Origin: JACKDX01 sp964640175 | GTDB lineage: Bacteria; Myxococcota_A; Polyangia; Polyangiales; GCA-016699535 | NCBI GenBank assembly: GCA_964640175.1 | Contig: CAZXFW010000010.1 | Coordinates: 1-64,000 of the forward strand | Reading direction: 5' to 3' | Length of the DNA stretch: 64,000 nucleotides | Shown: one piece after another, positions 41,774 through 51,271 of the stretch | Numbering within the stretch: position 1 is the stretch's first letter | Layout of the letters: each line of letters begins with the position of its first letter | Program-made: the position numbers and the translations under genes | The notes under the pieces: generated by a model | What the model was told of the DNA's origin: nothing | The model's input: only the letters and a program-made list of their open reading frames with translations | Databases searched by the model: none

Positions 41774-42755
41774 AAAGTAGAGATTCGATCACAAGCTGTT
41801 TGTTGGCTGTTCGTTCGAGTAAACGTGTGGTGCGGCGTATGGCAAAAACCCTAGCGGCCAGTCGGTCGATATAAATAGGCTTTGCACAACGATTCAGAGC
41901 TGCCATGACATCCAAAGTGGAAAAGGCGGCTGGTTTGAGTTCGCTACTGAGATGGCTAACGGCTATGTCACGGTAGAGCCAGGCCAAGGTATCTAGGACG
42001 ACATCGAGGTGTTCGTCCTGTGTGAGTGTTTCTGCAAGGCCAAGCACTTCGGAATTGGTTCCTTGAGACACGGTGTCATTAATGGCGATTGCTTGTTTTA
42101 CCAAAGTGCTTGTACGATTTTCTTGTGCTAGCCACAAAGCACGATCAGCACGACCTTTGGCAAGAGCTGCGGCGATGTCCACGAGGGCTTTGTCAGTATG
42201 GTGCTCTGTTAAGATCTGTTTTACAGCAGCTTCTGGTAGTCGGCTAAACCTTAAGCTTTGACAACGTGAGCGAATGGTGTCGAGTAGTCGTTTTGGCCTG
42301 CTGCTTATTAGGATAAAGTGGACATGTGGCCGTGGCTCTTCTAAGGTTTTCAACAATGCATTGGCAGCTTCGGGTTGATGAGGGGGGAAGCTGAGCTCCG
42401 CATCTGGAAAAATCAAAACGGCAGCACGTCCTTCGAAAGGTGCATAACGAGTAAACGGAAGAATCTCTTCTCTTACAAATTCCACTTTGAGATTGCCGCC
42501 ACCTTCTTTGCGTGGGAAAATTATGCGCACATCAGGGTGTTGTCCTTCTAAGATGCGATGGCAAATAGCGCAGGCACCACACCCCGTTAGAGATTTTTTT
42601 TGGCACAACAATGCGCAAGCGAGTGCATAGGCTGTTTTTGTCTTTCCCACGCCTCCAGGCCCTTCAAACAAGTATGCATGTGCAAGATGGTGATTCGCGA
42701 CAGAACGCTTTAGTGTTTCAGTCACGCTATCTTGAGCAAGGATCTGGGTTAACAT
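41754..42755 (-). CDS. holB: DNA polymerase III delta-prime subunit
   Basis: Clamp-loader AAA+ subunit, 333 residues. Walker A is GPGGVGKTKTAYALA; the zinc cluster is CGACAICHRILEGQHPD with an additional upstream Cys; sensor region LLKTLEEPRPHVHFILIS and the SRC motif SRCQSLRFSRL are intact. The P-loop is present although in E. coli delta-prime it is degenerate; this is normal for many other phyla. A metG-tatD pair downstream is the usual context. Confidence 0.93.
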   Translation of the reverse strand: MLTQILAQDSVTETLKRSVANHHLAHAYLFEGPGGVGKTKTAYALACALLCQKKSLTGCGACAICHRILEGQHPDVRIIFPRKEGGGNLKVEFVREEILPFTRYAPFEGRAAVLIFPDAELSFPPHQPEAANALLKTLEEPRPHVHFILISSRPKRLLDTIRSRCQSLRFSRLPEAAVKQILTEHHTDKALVDIAAALAKGRADRALWLAQENRTSTLVKQAIAINDTVSQGTNSEVLGLAETLTQDEHLDVVLDTLAWLYRDIAVSHLSSELKPAAFSTLDVMAALNRCAKPIYIDRLAARVFAIRRTTRLLERTANKQLVIESLLFELSES

Positions 42756-42760
42756 AGGTG

Positions 42761-43357
42761 TTAGGTGGGCTCGAACATATAAGCAGCAAGGATTTCCAGA
42801 GATGTGACGACGCGGTCAGCGTCAAGGGCATCTGGATCGACGATCGTTTGCATAACCAAGCCATCCAATAGCCCGTTAAGGATACGAGGTAGCATGTCGA
42901 TTGGCAAACGTGGCTGTAATCCGAGTGTTTGAAGACGAGGTTCAAGGTACTCAATCACCTGAGAAGCAGCCAACTCATAGTAGCGCGCCAGCTGCGGCCT
43001 TAACGTGGAATCGTGTAGGCTTTGAGCAAGTAAATCGGCAATTACAGCGGCTTCATCGTTGCGATCGACGCGAACGTGCCATAGCTCGCGTAAAGAAGCC
43101 CTTACAGATTCGATTGGGTCGCCGGCTTGGTTCCACACGGCCTGTGCGCGTTCTGCGACTCGATTGCAGGCTCGTTCGAGAACTTTGGAGATTAAGGCCT
43201 CTTTGGTGGGAAAGTGGTAATGGAGAGCCCCTTTGGACATGCCTGCCTCCATGGCGATATCAAGAAGGCTGGTGCGGGCGTATCCTTGGCGAGCCAACAC
43301 ACGTGTTGCCGCTTCAACAATGTGAGCAACGCTTGTTTCTGACTTTTTATAACCCAT
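42761..43357 (-). CDS. TetR-family regulator
   Basis: A 198-residue dimeric repressor-type protein. The N-terminal helix-turn-helix (about 8-55) shows IVEAATRVLARQGYARTSLLDIAMEAGMSKGALHYHFPTKEAL. The C-terminal ligand-binding domain is all-helical, with the VEPRL-type dimer face near the end; ligand unknown. The ATG at 43357 is preferred to a TTG four codons upstream. It is divergent from mazG with an 80-base gap that should hold its operator, and it lies six bases upstream of holB, so the regulator and housekeeping genes share a transcript. Confidence 0.92.
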   Translation of the reverse strand: MGYKKSETSVAHIVEAATRVLARQGYARTSLLDIAMEAGMSKGALHYHFPTKEALISKVLERACNRVAERAQAVWNQAGDPIESVRASLRELWHVRVDRNDEAAVIADLLAQSLHDSTLRPQLARYYELAASQVIEYLEPRLQTLGLQPRLPIDMLPRILNGLLDGLVMQTIVDPDALDADRVVTSLEILAAYMFEPT

Positions 43358-43437
43358 AGGACGGTCCAAAAATGCCGGTAATAAGTGCGTACGTCAAGCT
43401 TTTCAGTAGGTTCACGATGTGTTAGGGCAGGGGAACG

Positions 43438-44226
43438 ATGACTCACCAATTGCAGGGCGAAAATCTCCCACGTTTGGTACAAATCATGCAGCGGTTGCTT
43501 GCTCCAGGTGGATGCCCTTGGGATCGTGAACAGACACTAGAGACTCTTCGAGCCTATGTCATTGAGGAGGCGTTTGAAGTCGTGGATGCCATTGATTCTG
43601 GAGATTCCGGAAGCTTAAAAGAGGAGCTGGGAGACCTGTTGTTGCAGGTAGTGTTCCAAGCAGAACTGGCTCGAGATAAAGGCTGGTTTGGCCCTAATGA
43701 TGTGATTGAAAGCATTTGTGACAAATTGGTACGGCGACATCCGCATGTATTTGGTGAGCTGCAAGCCAATGACAGCCGCGCAGCACTTCAAAATTGGGAA
43801 GCCATCAAGGCTCAGGAAAACGGACCAAAGGGCCGTGGCCGACTCGATGGTGTGCCGCTTGCCATGCCAGCATTGTTGCGGGCGTTTCGGATTGGAGAGA
43901 AAGCGGCTCAGGTGGGGTATGACTGGTCTGATGCGGCTCACGTTAGAGTTAAAGTCAATGAAGAATTGAGTGAATTGGATGCAGCGATTGCATATCAGGA
44001 TTTGGATGCTGTTGAAGCGGAGCTCGGAGATGTGCTTTTTGCAGTAGCCAGTCTGGCTCGAAAACACGGCCTCGATCCTGAAATGGCACTACGAAAAACG
44101 CTCCAGCGGTTTACAGAAAGATTTGGCAAAGTAGAAGCGCGTGCCAAAAAGGAAGATAGGGAGTTAGCCTCATTAACAGATGCCGAGCGTGATGTTTGGT
44201 GGCAAGAAGCTAAGCGCGACGAGTGA
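43438..44226 (+). CDS. mazG: Nucleoside triphosphate pyrophosphohydrolase MazG
   Basis: House-cleaning NTP pyrophosphatase that removes abnormal nucleotides; the E. coli protein also lowers ppGpp. At 262 residues it has the two-domain bacterial layout. The N-terminal domain shows GGCPWDREQTLETLRAYVIEEAFEVVDAI (EExxE) and LKEELGDLLLQVVF (EExxD); the C-terminal domain has KVNEELSELDAAI and AVEAELGDVLFAV. AGGGG lies four bases before the ATG. It converges on epmA with an 11-base gap. Confidence 0.95.
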   Translation: MTHQLQGENLPRLVQIMQRLLAPGGCPWDREQTLETLRAYVIEEAFEVVDAIDSGDSGSLKEELGDLLLQVVFQAELARDKGWFGPNDVIESICDKLVRRHPHVFGELQANDSRAALQNWEAIKAQENGPKGRGRLDGVPLAMPALLRAFRIGEKAAQVGYDWSDAAHVRVKVNEELSELDAAIAYQDLDAVEAELGDVLFAVASLARKHGLDPEMALRKTLQRFTERFGKVEARAKKEDRELASLTDAERDVWWQEAKRDE

Positions 44227-44237
44227 CGCCAATTATT

Positions 44238-45209
44238 CTAAAGCCTCGCATTGGCAAAGGCAATCACATCTTGAATGTCTTGGGTCCCCGCTAACAACAT
44301 CATCAGCCGGTCAAACCCTAGAGCCATTCCCACACACGGAGGAAGGCCTTGAATGAGTGCGGAAAGGAAACGCTCATCCAAAGGATAATTGGGCTTGGCA
44401 AGGACACGCCGCCGTTCCAAGTCGTGTTCGTGACGTGAACGCTGTTCGTGAGCGTCTGTGAGTTCAACATAGCCATTACAAAGTTCCATGCCTGCTATAT
44501 AGGCTTCCGTGCGTTCTGCAAGGGCTGGGTTAGCTGCTTTCAGACGAGCAAGCGAAGCCATGGGGGCTGGATAGTCAAACAAAAAGCAAGGTTGATTGCG
44601 TCCTAAATGGTGTTCTACCTCATCGACCAAGACTCGAAAAAATCGCTCTTCATCTTCTGCGAGTTCGAGGGCACTCTGGTTTGCAAATCGTTGAAACGCC
44701 TCTTCTACACTTAGACGTTGCCAGGGGGGAGCAAGCTCATAGGTATCGTTCCCAAGTTGAACACGGGTGCGTCCAAGAACCTGTTGCGATACAAAGGCAA
44801 CAAGGTTTTCAGTTTCCTGTAAGAGTTCCTCGTAGGTGCTACCAACTTGGTACCATTCCACCATGGTAAATTCAGGCTCATGCCGTGAGCCTTTTTCGTC
44901 ACGGCGGAAACATGGACATATTTGAAATATACGATTAAACCCCGCGCTTAGCAGGCGTTTCATCTGGTACTCCGGGCTAGTGATTAGCCAACGTGCTTCA
45001 GGGTGTCCTTGGATTTCAAAGGCATCAAGATGAACCTCTGTGCCCGGACTTGGCACCATAAGGGGCGTTTGGACTTCGAGGTAGCCTCTGTTTTCGAAGT
45101 ACTCACGCACAGCACGTAGCGCAGACGCTCGCAATTGTAGAATGGTATGTCGTCTGCTTGAATCTTCCGCGAACCAAGCTTGATCGCTACTTTTTGTGGA
45201 CACGTTCAA
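44238..45209 (-). CDS. epmA: EF-P lysine beta-lysyl ligase (EpmA/PoxA/GenX)
   Basis: A lysyl-tRNA synthetase-like enzyme that attaches (R)-beta-lysine to a lysine of EF-P, without tRNA; 323 residues. Class II motif 1 around RGYLEVQTPLMVPSPGTEVHLDAF, motif 2 FRRDEKGSRHEPEFTMVEWYQ, and motif 3 GVALGFDRLMMLL (read as GMALGFDRLMMLL) are intact, and no anticodon-binding domain is present. It overlaps the end of efp by 23 bases. The partner EpmB (lysine 2,3-aminomutase) is not in the window. Confidence 0.95.
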   Translation of the reverse strand: MNVSTKSSDQAWFAEDSSRRHTILQLRASALRAVREYFENRGYLEVQTPLMVPSPGTEVHLDAFEIQGHPEARWLITSPEYQMKRLLSAGFNRIFQICPCFRRDEKGSRHEPEFTMVEWYQVGSTYEELLQETENLVAFVSQQVLGRTRVQLGNDTYELAPPWQRLSVEEAFQRFANQSALELAEDEERFFRVLVDEVEHHLGRNQPCFLFDYPAPMASLARLKAANPALAERTEAYIAGMELCNGYVELTDAHEQRSRHEHDLERRRVLAKPNYPLDERFLSALIQGLPPCVGMALGFDRLMMLLAGTQDIQDVIAFANARL

Positions 45210-45753
45210 CGTAAGCGATCGTCCGCGTGTCGATTTTTAAGTATTCACCTTCATTCACAAACAAAGGCACATTCACTTGTAAGCCTGTTTCCAGGGTTGC
45301 AGGTTTGGTGGAACCTGTTGCCGTATCTCCTTTAAACCCTGGATCGGTCTGTACTACTTTAAGCACAACAAAGGTGGGTGGTGTAACTCCGATGGGTTTG
45401 CCTTCAAAAAGCAATACGTCAACCATTGTTCCATCAAGCAGATAAAAGCGGTTATCCCCGATCTGGGCTTGTGTAATATGCATCTGGTCGTAGCTTGTTG
45501 TGTCCATAAACACAAAATGATCACCTTCTGCATACAAGTACTGCATCTGTCGCTCTTCCATGTCCGCTTTATCAAGCTTTTCGCCCGATTTATAAGTGCG
45601 TTCCACAACGCTGCCTGTCAGCATGTTACGTAGCTTGGTGCGTGTGAAAGGCTGGCCTTTGCCCGGCTTGACGAACTGAAAGTCGACCACCGTGTACGGC
45701 GTGCCGTCGATCTGAATCTTCAGACCTTTGCGTATTTCGGACGTATCGTACAT
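45187..45753 (-). CDS. efp: Elongation factor P
   Basis: Rescues ribosomes stalled at polyproline by binding between P and E sites; 188 residues. The KOW-like domain I ends in the modified loop VKPGKGQPF (K32 is the expected modification site), followed by the OB domains II (about 65-125) and III (about 130-188, ending TRTIAYVERVHKK). Modification at K32 fits the adjoining epmA gene. It is first of the efp-epmA pair, 26 bases downstream of a lipoprotein gene. Confidence 0.97.
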   Translation of the reverse strand: MYDTSEIRKGLKIQIDGTPYTVVDFQFVKPGKGQPFTRTKLRNMLTGSVVERTYKSGEKLDKADMEERQMQYLYAEGDHFVFMDTTSYDQMHITQAQIGDNRFYLLDGTMVDVLLFEGKPIGVTPPTFVVLKVVQTDPGFKGDTATGSTKPATLETGLQVNVPLFVNEGEYLKIDTRTIAYVERVHKK

Positions 45754-45779
45754 AGGGCGTAATCCAAAGAAAGAGGAAA

Positions 45780-46199
45780 CTAGTCAGTGTTGACGTGCTG
45801 CTCTACAATAACAACGCTGCTAGGGGCTGTCGCCTTTTCATTGGATTCGGCAGTAACTTTAAAAATAAAGTTATCAAGCGGTGTCGTCGCCATCACATTG
45901 CCTTCGCGGCTGTCTTCATCAAATGCAAGCGTTCCCGCGTTGATGGGAGCCCTATAGGGTGGGAGGATCCACGCCACATAAGACTCAAGTCCTTCACCCA
46001 GTTGTTGTGGCCTTGGCAAGTGTTCAAGTTTGAGGGTCACCATGTTGTTACCACCATCGATTTCTTCGATTTGCAGATCACCTTTTGCGCCTACCGCTTT
46101 AGGAGTGCCTTCCACAAGATATTCCGAAGAACCTGCACAACCGCTCAGTGCGGTTAGCAATAACAATAAACCACCAACTCCATAGTAAAATGCTTTCAT
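45780..46199 (-). CDS. Small lipoprotein of unknown function
   Basis: A 139-residue predicted lipoprotein (MKAFYYGVGGLLLLLTALSGC, C21) whose mature part (about 25-139) looks beta-rich, including LQIEEIDGGNNMVTLKLEHLPRP and a YVAWILPPYRAP segment. No family is recognised. GAGG precedes the ATG by seven bases. It lies directly upstream of efp, and a shared transcript is possible. Confidence 0.8.
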   Translation of the reverse strand: MKAFYYGVGGLLLLLTALSGCAGSSEYLVEGTPKAVGAKGDLQIEEIDGGNNMVTLKLEHLPRPQQLGEGLESYVAWILPPYRAPINAGTLAFDEDSREGNVMATTPLDNFIFKVTAESNEKATAPSSVVIVEQHVNTD

Positions 46200-46272
46200 A
46201 GCGTAACCTCGACACGTTTTTATGCGTTATATGACACCTCGTCAAGAGCATGAAAGCTGGCATAATATAACC

Positions 46273-47163
46273 ATGATGGAGAAGTCCCGTTCTATTGAAG
46301 ACATTCATCAAGGTGGTTCGTTCCATTGGGTGGGGGACGGTTTTCACGTTCGTACGATGTTTCCAAGTCGGACATTACCCGTAGAGCGCGTGAGTCCTTT
46401 TGTTCTACTCGATCACCACCCGCCCTTGGAATATCCAGCGCTTGCCCAAGGTCAACGCGGGGTTGGTTGGCATCCGCATCGAGGGTTTGAAACAGTCACC
46501 TTCGCTTGGCAAGGGGCTGTGGCACATCGTGACACTGCGGGTCATTCGGGCGTGATCCAACCTGGCGATGTGCAGTGGATGACAGCGGCATCTGGCGTCT
46601 TACATGAAGAATACCATGAGCTAGCGTTTTCCCGTCAAGGCGGAGTGTTTGAAGTGGCGCAGCTATGGGTCAACTTGCCTGCGAAGTACAAAATGACATC
46701 ACCGAGGTATCAAGGGATTACTCAAGACCAAATCCCGACAGTTGCTGTGGGCGGTAGAGAGAAAAGCAGGGTACGCGTGGTTGCGGGTGAGTTTGCTGGA
46801 GTAAAGGGGCCTGCTCGGACATTCACGCCCATGACCATTCTTGATGTGCAGATGCATGGCAAAGATTCCGTTCAAGTGGATCTTCCGCCGGGCTATAATG
46901 CGATGGCGTTGGTGGCTACCGGGAAACTAGACTTTGGCATACGACAGGCAAGCATGGGGGAGCTTGTAGTGTTTGCCAACGATGGCAACCCCTATGTGGT
47001 GTTACCATCACAAGAAGACGCCCATGTGCTTCTTCTGGCGGGCGAGCCGATTGACGAGCCCATTGTGCAATACGGACCGTTTGTCATGAACACACAAAAG
47101 GAAATCTCAGAAGCAATTCAAGACGTTCAAGCAGGCAATTTTGGTCCGATTCCTGAAGATTAA
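46273..47163 (+). CDS. Pirin family protein
   Basis: A bicupin of the pirin family, 296 residues from the chosen ATG; an in-frame ATG at 46222 would add 17 atypical residues. The N-terminal cupin has the metal-binding set HPHRGFETVTF (HxH), an H further on in AVAHRDTAGHSG and HEEYHE, plus the family opening FHVRTMFPSRTLPVERVSPFVLLDH. The C-terminal cupin (about 170-280) lacks the ligands, as usual. Roles range from quercetinase to transcriptional co-factor; function here is unknown. It lies 18 bases before deoC. Confidence 0.9.
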   Translation: MMEKSRSIEDIHQGGSFHWVGDGFHVRTMFPSRTLPVERVSPFVLLDHHPPLEYPALAQGQRGVGWHPHRGFETVTFAWQGAVAHRDTAGHSGVIQPGDVQWMTAASGVLHEEYHELAFSRQGGVFEVAQLWVNLPAKYKMTSPRYQGITQDQIPTVAVGGREKSRVRVVAGEFAGVKGPARTFTPMTILDVQMHGKDSVQVDLPPGYNAMALVATGKLDFGIRQASMGELVVFANDGNPYVVLPSQEDAHVLLLAGEPIDEPIVQYGPFVMNTQKEISEAIQDVQAGNFGPIPED

Positions 47164-47181
47164 AGGGATAGCGTTTGGAGC

Positions 47182-47835
47182 ATGGGAAAATCAATGTCGC
47201 TGGCTAAGTCGATCGATCATACCTTGCTTGATGTTTCCGCCTCTGAGGCAGACATTCGACGGTTATGTCAGGAAGCCGTACGTTATCAGTTTGCGGCTGT
47301 GTGTGTGCAGCCCCAATGGGTGGCGTTGTGTAAAGAGAATCTTAATGGCGATGTAGCAATCGCAACTGTAGTAGGGTTTCCCGACGGTGCATGTTCTGCC
47401 ATGATAAAAACGGCGGATGCCAAAGCTGCTGTTCGAGCAGGGGCATCAGAAATTGACATGGTCATCGATTATCGCGCTTTAAAAGAGCGGAGCTATCGTC
47501 AAGTGTTTATGGATATAAGGGCGGTAGTCGAGAGTGCAGCGCCAGCGTTAGTCAAAGTTATCTTGGAAACAGGGGTGCTCAGTCATGACGCCAAAGTCAG
47601 TGGGTGTGTCTTGGCGAAAGCTGCGGGCGCAGCATTTGTTAAATCTTCTACAGGATTGATCAAACCAGGAGCGACCGTAGGTGATATCGCTTTAATGCGA
47701 TCTGTGGTGGGTGCCGACATGGGAGTCAAAGCCTCTGGTGGGATTCGCACCATCGGATGTGCCAGAGCCATGCTTGCTGCCGGGGCTAACCGCCTTGGCA
47801 CAAGCGCCGGGGTTGGGCTTGTGGAAGTCCTTTAG
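47182..47835 (+). CDS. deoC: Deoxyribose-phosphate aldolase
   Basis: Class I aldolase that cleaves 2-deoxyribose 5-phosphate into acetaldehyde and glyceraldehyde 3-phosphate; 217 residues. The SIDHTLLD start, the VVGFPDGA loop, LVKVILETG with the activating Lys and AAFVKSSTG with the Schiff-base Lys, plus VKASGGIRT are all in place. The N-terminus may start four codons later (ATG at 47194). The gene overlaps the 3' end of the oxygenase gene by four bases, convergently. Confidence 0.95.
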   Translation: MGKSMSLAKSIDHTLLDVSASEADIRRLCQEAVRYQFAAVCVQPQWVALCKENLNGDVAIATVVGFPDGACSAMIKTADAKAAVRAGASEIDMVIDYRALKERSYRQVFMDIRAVVESAAPALVKVILETGVLSHDAKVSGCVLAKAAGAAFVKSSTGLIKPGATVGDIALMRSVVGADMGVKASGGIRTIGCARAMLAAGANRLGTSAGVGLVEVL

Positions 47836-48638
47836 CGCGACATCAGCGATGTTGAAACGGTTGTTCGAGAGCTGAACGTGCGTTGCAGCCAACGCCGAAA
47901 ACCAAAATACGTTACCGCATCTTTAATGTCGTTCATAAACATTCGACTGATCGTCATATGAGGAGACGTCACATACTGCAGTGAAAGGACCATCCGCCGT
48001 TGGTTATGCCCCAAGGGTGTCACTTTATGGAGTATGCGATCACCGTTGAAAATAACAACAGTGCCAGGGTCTGTGGCTACTTCCAGTTGCTCTGGCGTCT
48101 TTGCCGGAGAGGATTTGGTATACAGGCGACATACCAGCTTGCTTTCGCTTTGGTTGACGAGCCCGATAAGGACAGTAATGCGAGTCCCCTTATAGTGGGA
48201 GACATCATAATGATAACCAATTGAATCGCCGGCTCTGGTGTAGTTGTAAATCGCAGCCGCGTGCATGTCGCGAGAGGGACAGGGAACTAAAGTTTCTCCC
48301 GTAATGTTGTTCAATAAGCGGATAAAGGATTCTGAGTGATACAATTGAACGATGGAGGGACACGACTGTAAAATTTGATCGTAACTCACACTGCTGCTGG
48401 CTTTGTAACCAGGAACGGACTTGCGACACGCTTGGCTTCGTGCTTGCTCGGCTTCGTGGATTAAGGCATCCAGTGTTGTTTGCGACAAAAGAGATTGTGA
48501 TACCACGAACTGATCTTGGTCGAGATAACGTGTTCGGATACTAGCCAGATTGGAATCTGCTGGTTCAGACCTGGAAGGGTCGCCCAACAGAGGTAACTCC
48601 TGCTCTGAAGTGGCTATGGATATCATAATATTGGGCAC
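47832..48638 (-). CDS. 2-oxoglutarate-Fe(II) oxygenase-like protein
   Basis: A 268-residue protein with a prolyl-4-hydroxylase-type jelly-roll pattern. The iron ligands fit HYD (H143, D145) in SIGYHYDVSHY and H204 in RILHKVTPL, with R214/R215 (HNQRRMVLSLQY) in the place of the 2-oxoglutarate carboxylate binder. Family assignment rests on this motif set alone. It follows the RND exporter gene after 45 bases and may be the last gene of that operon. Substrate unknown; it could modify a lipid, small molecule or protein. Confidence 0.7.
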   Translation of the reverse strand: MPNIMISIATSEQELPLLGDPSRSEPADSNLASIRTRYLDQDQFVVSQSLLSQTTLDALIHEAEQARSQACRKSVPGYKASSSVSYDQILQSCPSIVQLYHSESFIRLLNNITGETLVPCPSRDMHAAAIYNYTRAGDSIGYHYDVSHYKGTRITVLIGLVNQSESKLVCRLYTKSSPAKTPEQLEVATDPGTVVIFNGDRILHKVTPLGHNQRRMVLSLQYVTSPHMTISRMFMNDIKDAVTYFGFRRWLQRTFSSRTTVSTSLMSR

Positions 48639-48683
48639 TCTGTACTTGTGTTTGTGCGGTGAGTCAAGGATTTGGGTACATAT

Positions 48684-51269
48684 TTATGGCGAATCCGCAC
48701 GAGGTGAGACAATTCCAGGGATGGTCAGATCGGGCTCAATATCCTTGGCAGAGATGGCGGAAGAAGGGGCAGGCGGGTGCGCTTGATGCCGTTTCCAGAG
48801 CATAATAATGGCAGGCATCGTAAGTACGGCTGCTGCCAAGCAGGCGATTTCGCTAATGCCCATAGCAGCACCAAATGAGTTGATGGCCATGTTTGAGCTG
48901 GCATGGAGTGAGAGATAGCCAATGACGGTGGTGAGTGAGCACAAGATGACAGCGCCGCCTGTTTCTTCGATAGCATAGCGGATAGCCGTTTTGCGTTCTG
49001 CCCCACGGTGGGTTTCCGCCGCATAGCGGCGCATGACGTTAACGCCATAATCCACACCGTTGCCAAAGGTGATCGGAAACGCGATGAAGTTAAGAAAATT
49101 TAATTTAATTCCCATGAGCGCCATGGTTGCTCCCATCCAAAGCACGCCTAAAAACAATGTTGCGAGTGTTAACAATCGGCGGCGCCAACGGTTAAAAGCA
49201 AGACATACCAGTATGAGTGTTGCAATAAGTGAGGCTGCAATCGCAAGCGGGCCATCATGCCAAATTGCCTCTAACATGTCGGCAAAAATGGGAGGGCGTC
49301 CTGCCAGTGGAGGGTGTTTTCCCGTAGAAGTTTTAACAGCACGCGCATCGTGGGCCCACGCGACCAAATAACGCCCGTCCCAATTGGATCCTTTATCGGA
49401 TTGCTCGATAAAAACTAGACGTCCCACGGTGCCGTCTCGCTCGGTAAAAGGAGCAAGAATTGCTTTAGGCAAATCGCGGTCATAGACTTGTGTGATAGTT
49501 TCAGGTGGAGCAAACTCGTCCACCGTGATTTGTTGGGTTGAATCGAGATACGGGCGAATCTTTTCGAGTAAGGTGTGTATCTCTTTTAAGATAACAATTT
49601 TTTTCGCCTGATCAGAGGGCAGCAGATCGTTGATGCTTCGGACTTCTCCGTACACTGCTTTTCCTGTATCACGTCGGGTTTCGAGTTGTTTCTGAAGATA
49701 ACCAACGTCTTGGCGGGAAGGTGCCATCAGAATGATGACGGTGCCTGAGGCGGTACGTGTCATGAATTCATTAACGCGATCATTGAGAACTTGGGTGCGC
49801 GTACTTTCCTTATGGACAGACCGAAGTTTGTTGATGTCGTATTCAAGAGGATCTTTAGAAATGGCAATTCCGACAATGACAGCACTCACTATTCCGAGGA
49901 CAGTGGAGATGGTGACGATTCCTTTGGGATATCGGTAGATGAGAGCAGCAAAGAGCTGTCCGTAAGGCGCCTGTCGGCTAACACGATGAGGGGCGACAAT
50001 CGGCCTGATTTTGTCGGTAAGCCCTATAAGGGCTGGAAGAATGATCACGGAGCCGAGCCAGCACACAATCATTCCTGTGGCACCAATGATGCCGGAGTCA
50101 TGAAAACCTCGAAATCCGGTAATTATCAATGAACCATACGAAGTAGCAGATGCCAGTGAGGCTGTGAGTGTAGCCGCCCATACTCCGCGATGAGTTGCAG
50201 CAAGAGCTGTGACCCAGTTTCGACCATTTCGGCGTTCTTCAAAGTAACGGGCTAACCAGATGATGTAGGGGTTTATGCCGTTGCCAATTACAATGCTGAC
50301 GAGGAACGCAGAAGATGTATTAAGCTGGCCGACTAACCCTTCAGCCAACGCGTAGGTAAGGGTGACACACGGAATCAGTCCAAGCGCCAATAAGGGAACG
50401 GCTCGCCACCTTAGAAAGAAAATATAAATGGCTAACAGCACCAATACCGTAGTTACCGATATGGCAATGGTAAGCTCTTCAGCGATGGCGCGGTGTTCTT
50501 CGAGGGCCTCTGGAATGTCGCCAGCAAGCTCGACACGCATATCCGGGGCATAGCGAGCAGGGTTGAGTTCCTTGATCACCTGTTGGATGTTTTCGATTAA
50601 TTGTTCGGAGCGTGTTGCATCGCCACCCTCGAAATCAGCCCGAACAAAGAACACCAGGAGATCTTTTTTCGGGTGGACATAAAACCCGTTGGGAAATTGA
50701 TCCAATGTGGCCGCACGCTCTCCAACTGACGCTTTGACGTTCTCGATCAACGTGGAGATATTTTCAGGCTCTTCTCCGCTTAGATCGATATACAATGGAT
50801 TGGCACGGAGCGTTTCGTATTCGATCCGGCTTTCAAGTCCATCACGGACGCGCTCGAGATCTTGCAACGGAACAAAAAGGTGGCGATGTTGCGTGACAAA
50901 GTCTTTGTACGAACCTAAGTTCCAATCAATGCGTGTGATTTGTCCATGGAGCTCTTGGTTTAAACGCGACACAGCGTCGCGGGCAAACTGCTGCATGGCA
51001 TGGAGATCATGCGATTGAACCACGACACTCAGGGATGATAAGCCGCCAATCTTGTCTCCGATGCGGTCGAGGTCGCGTACACTAATTTTGTTATCGGGCA
51101 AAAGAGCACGCCAATGGCTATTAAGCTCGAGCTTCATGGCGATTGGGATCGAGCCTAAAGTGACAAGCGTCGCAACGATCAAAATCCGAAGTGGATGTTT
51201 GACTTGTTGTCGTAGCAGCCAAAGATACAGTGCTTTAAACGCGTCTTTCACAGCTCGGGAACCTAGCAT
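48684..51269 (-). CDS. RND/MMPL-superfamily exporter
   Basis: An 861-residue transporter of the RND superfamily (MMPL/HpnN-like). It has the two-fold repeat: a transmembrane helix (about 30-48) plus a large periplasmic loop, then a helical bundle (about 262-420, ELTIAISVTTVLVLLAIYIFFLRW ... ITGFRGFHDSGIIGATGMIVCWLGS), followed by the second half (helix about 455-475, loop, bundle about 690-840, INFLNFIAFPITFGNGVDYGVNVMRRY). The GNGVDY and FGN motif resembles MMPL signatures. No lipobox or signal; membrane insertion. It likely moves lipids or hydrophobic compounds. It starts three bases after the upstream unknown gene and sits between it and the oxygenase gene in one transcription unit. Confidence 0.85.
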   Translation of the reverse strand: MLGSRAVKDAFKALYLWLLRQQVKHPLRILIVATLVTLGSIPIAMKLELNSHWRALLPDNKISVRDLDRIGDKIGGLSSLSVVVQSHDLHAMQQFARDAVSRLNQELHGQITRIDWNLGSYKDFVTQHRHLFVPLQDLERVRDGLESRIEYETLRANPLYIDLSGEEPENISTLIENVKASVGERAATLDQFPNGFYVHPKKDLLVFFVRADFEGGDATRSEQLIENIQQVIKELNPARYAPDMRVELAGDIPEALEEHRAIAEELTIAISVTTVLVLLAIYIFFLRWRAVPLLALGLIPCVTLTYALAEGLVGQLNTSSAFLVSIVIGNGINPYIIWLARYFEERRNGRNWVTALAATHRGVWAATLTASLASATSYGSLIITGFRGFHDSGIIGATGMIVCWLGSVIILPALIGLTDKIRPIVAPHRVSRQAPYGQLFAALIYRYPKGIVTISTVLGIVSAVIVGIAISKDPLEYDINKLRSVHKESTRTQVLNDRVNEFMTRTASGTVIILMAPSRQDVGYLQKQLETRRDTGKAVYGEVRSINDLLPSDQAKKIVILKEIHTLLEKIRPYLDSTQQITVDEFAPPETITQVYDRDLPKAILAPFTERDGTVGRLVFIEQSDKGSNWDGRYLVAWAHDARAVKTSTGKHPPLAGRPPIFADMLEAIWHDGPLAIAASLIATLILVCLAFNRWRRRLLTLATLFLGVLWMGATMALMGIKLNFLNFIAFPITFGNGVDYGVNVMRRYAAETHRGAERKTAIRYAIEETGGAVILCSLTTVIGYLSLHASSNMAINSFGAAMGISEIACLAAAVLTMPAIIMLWKRHQAHPPAPSSAISAKDIEPDLTIPGIVSPRADSP

Positions 51270-51271
51270 GC

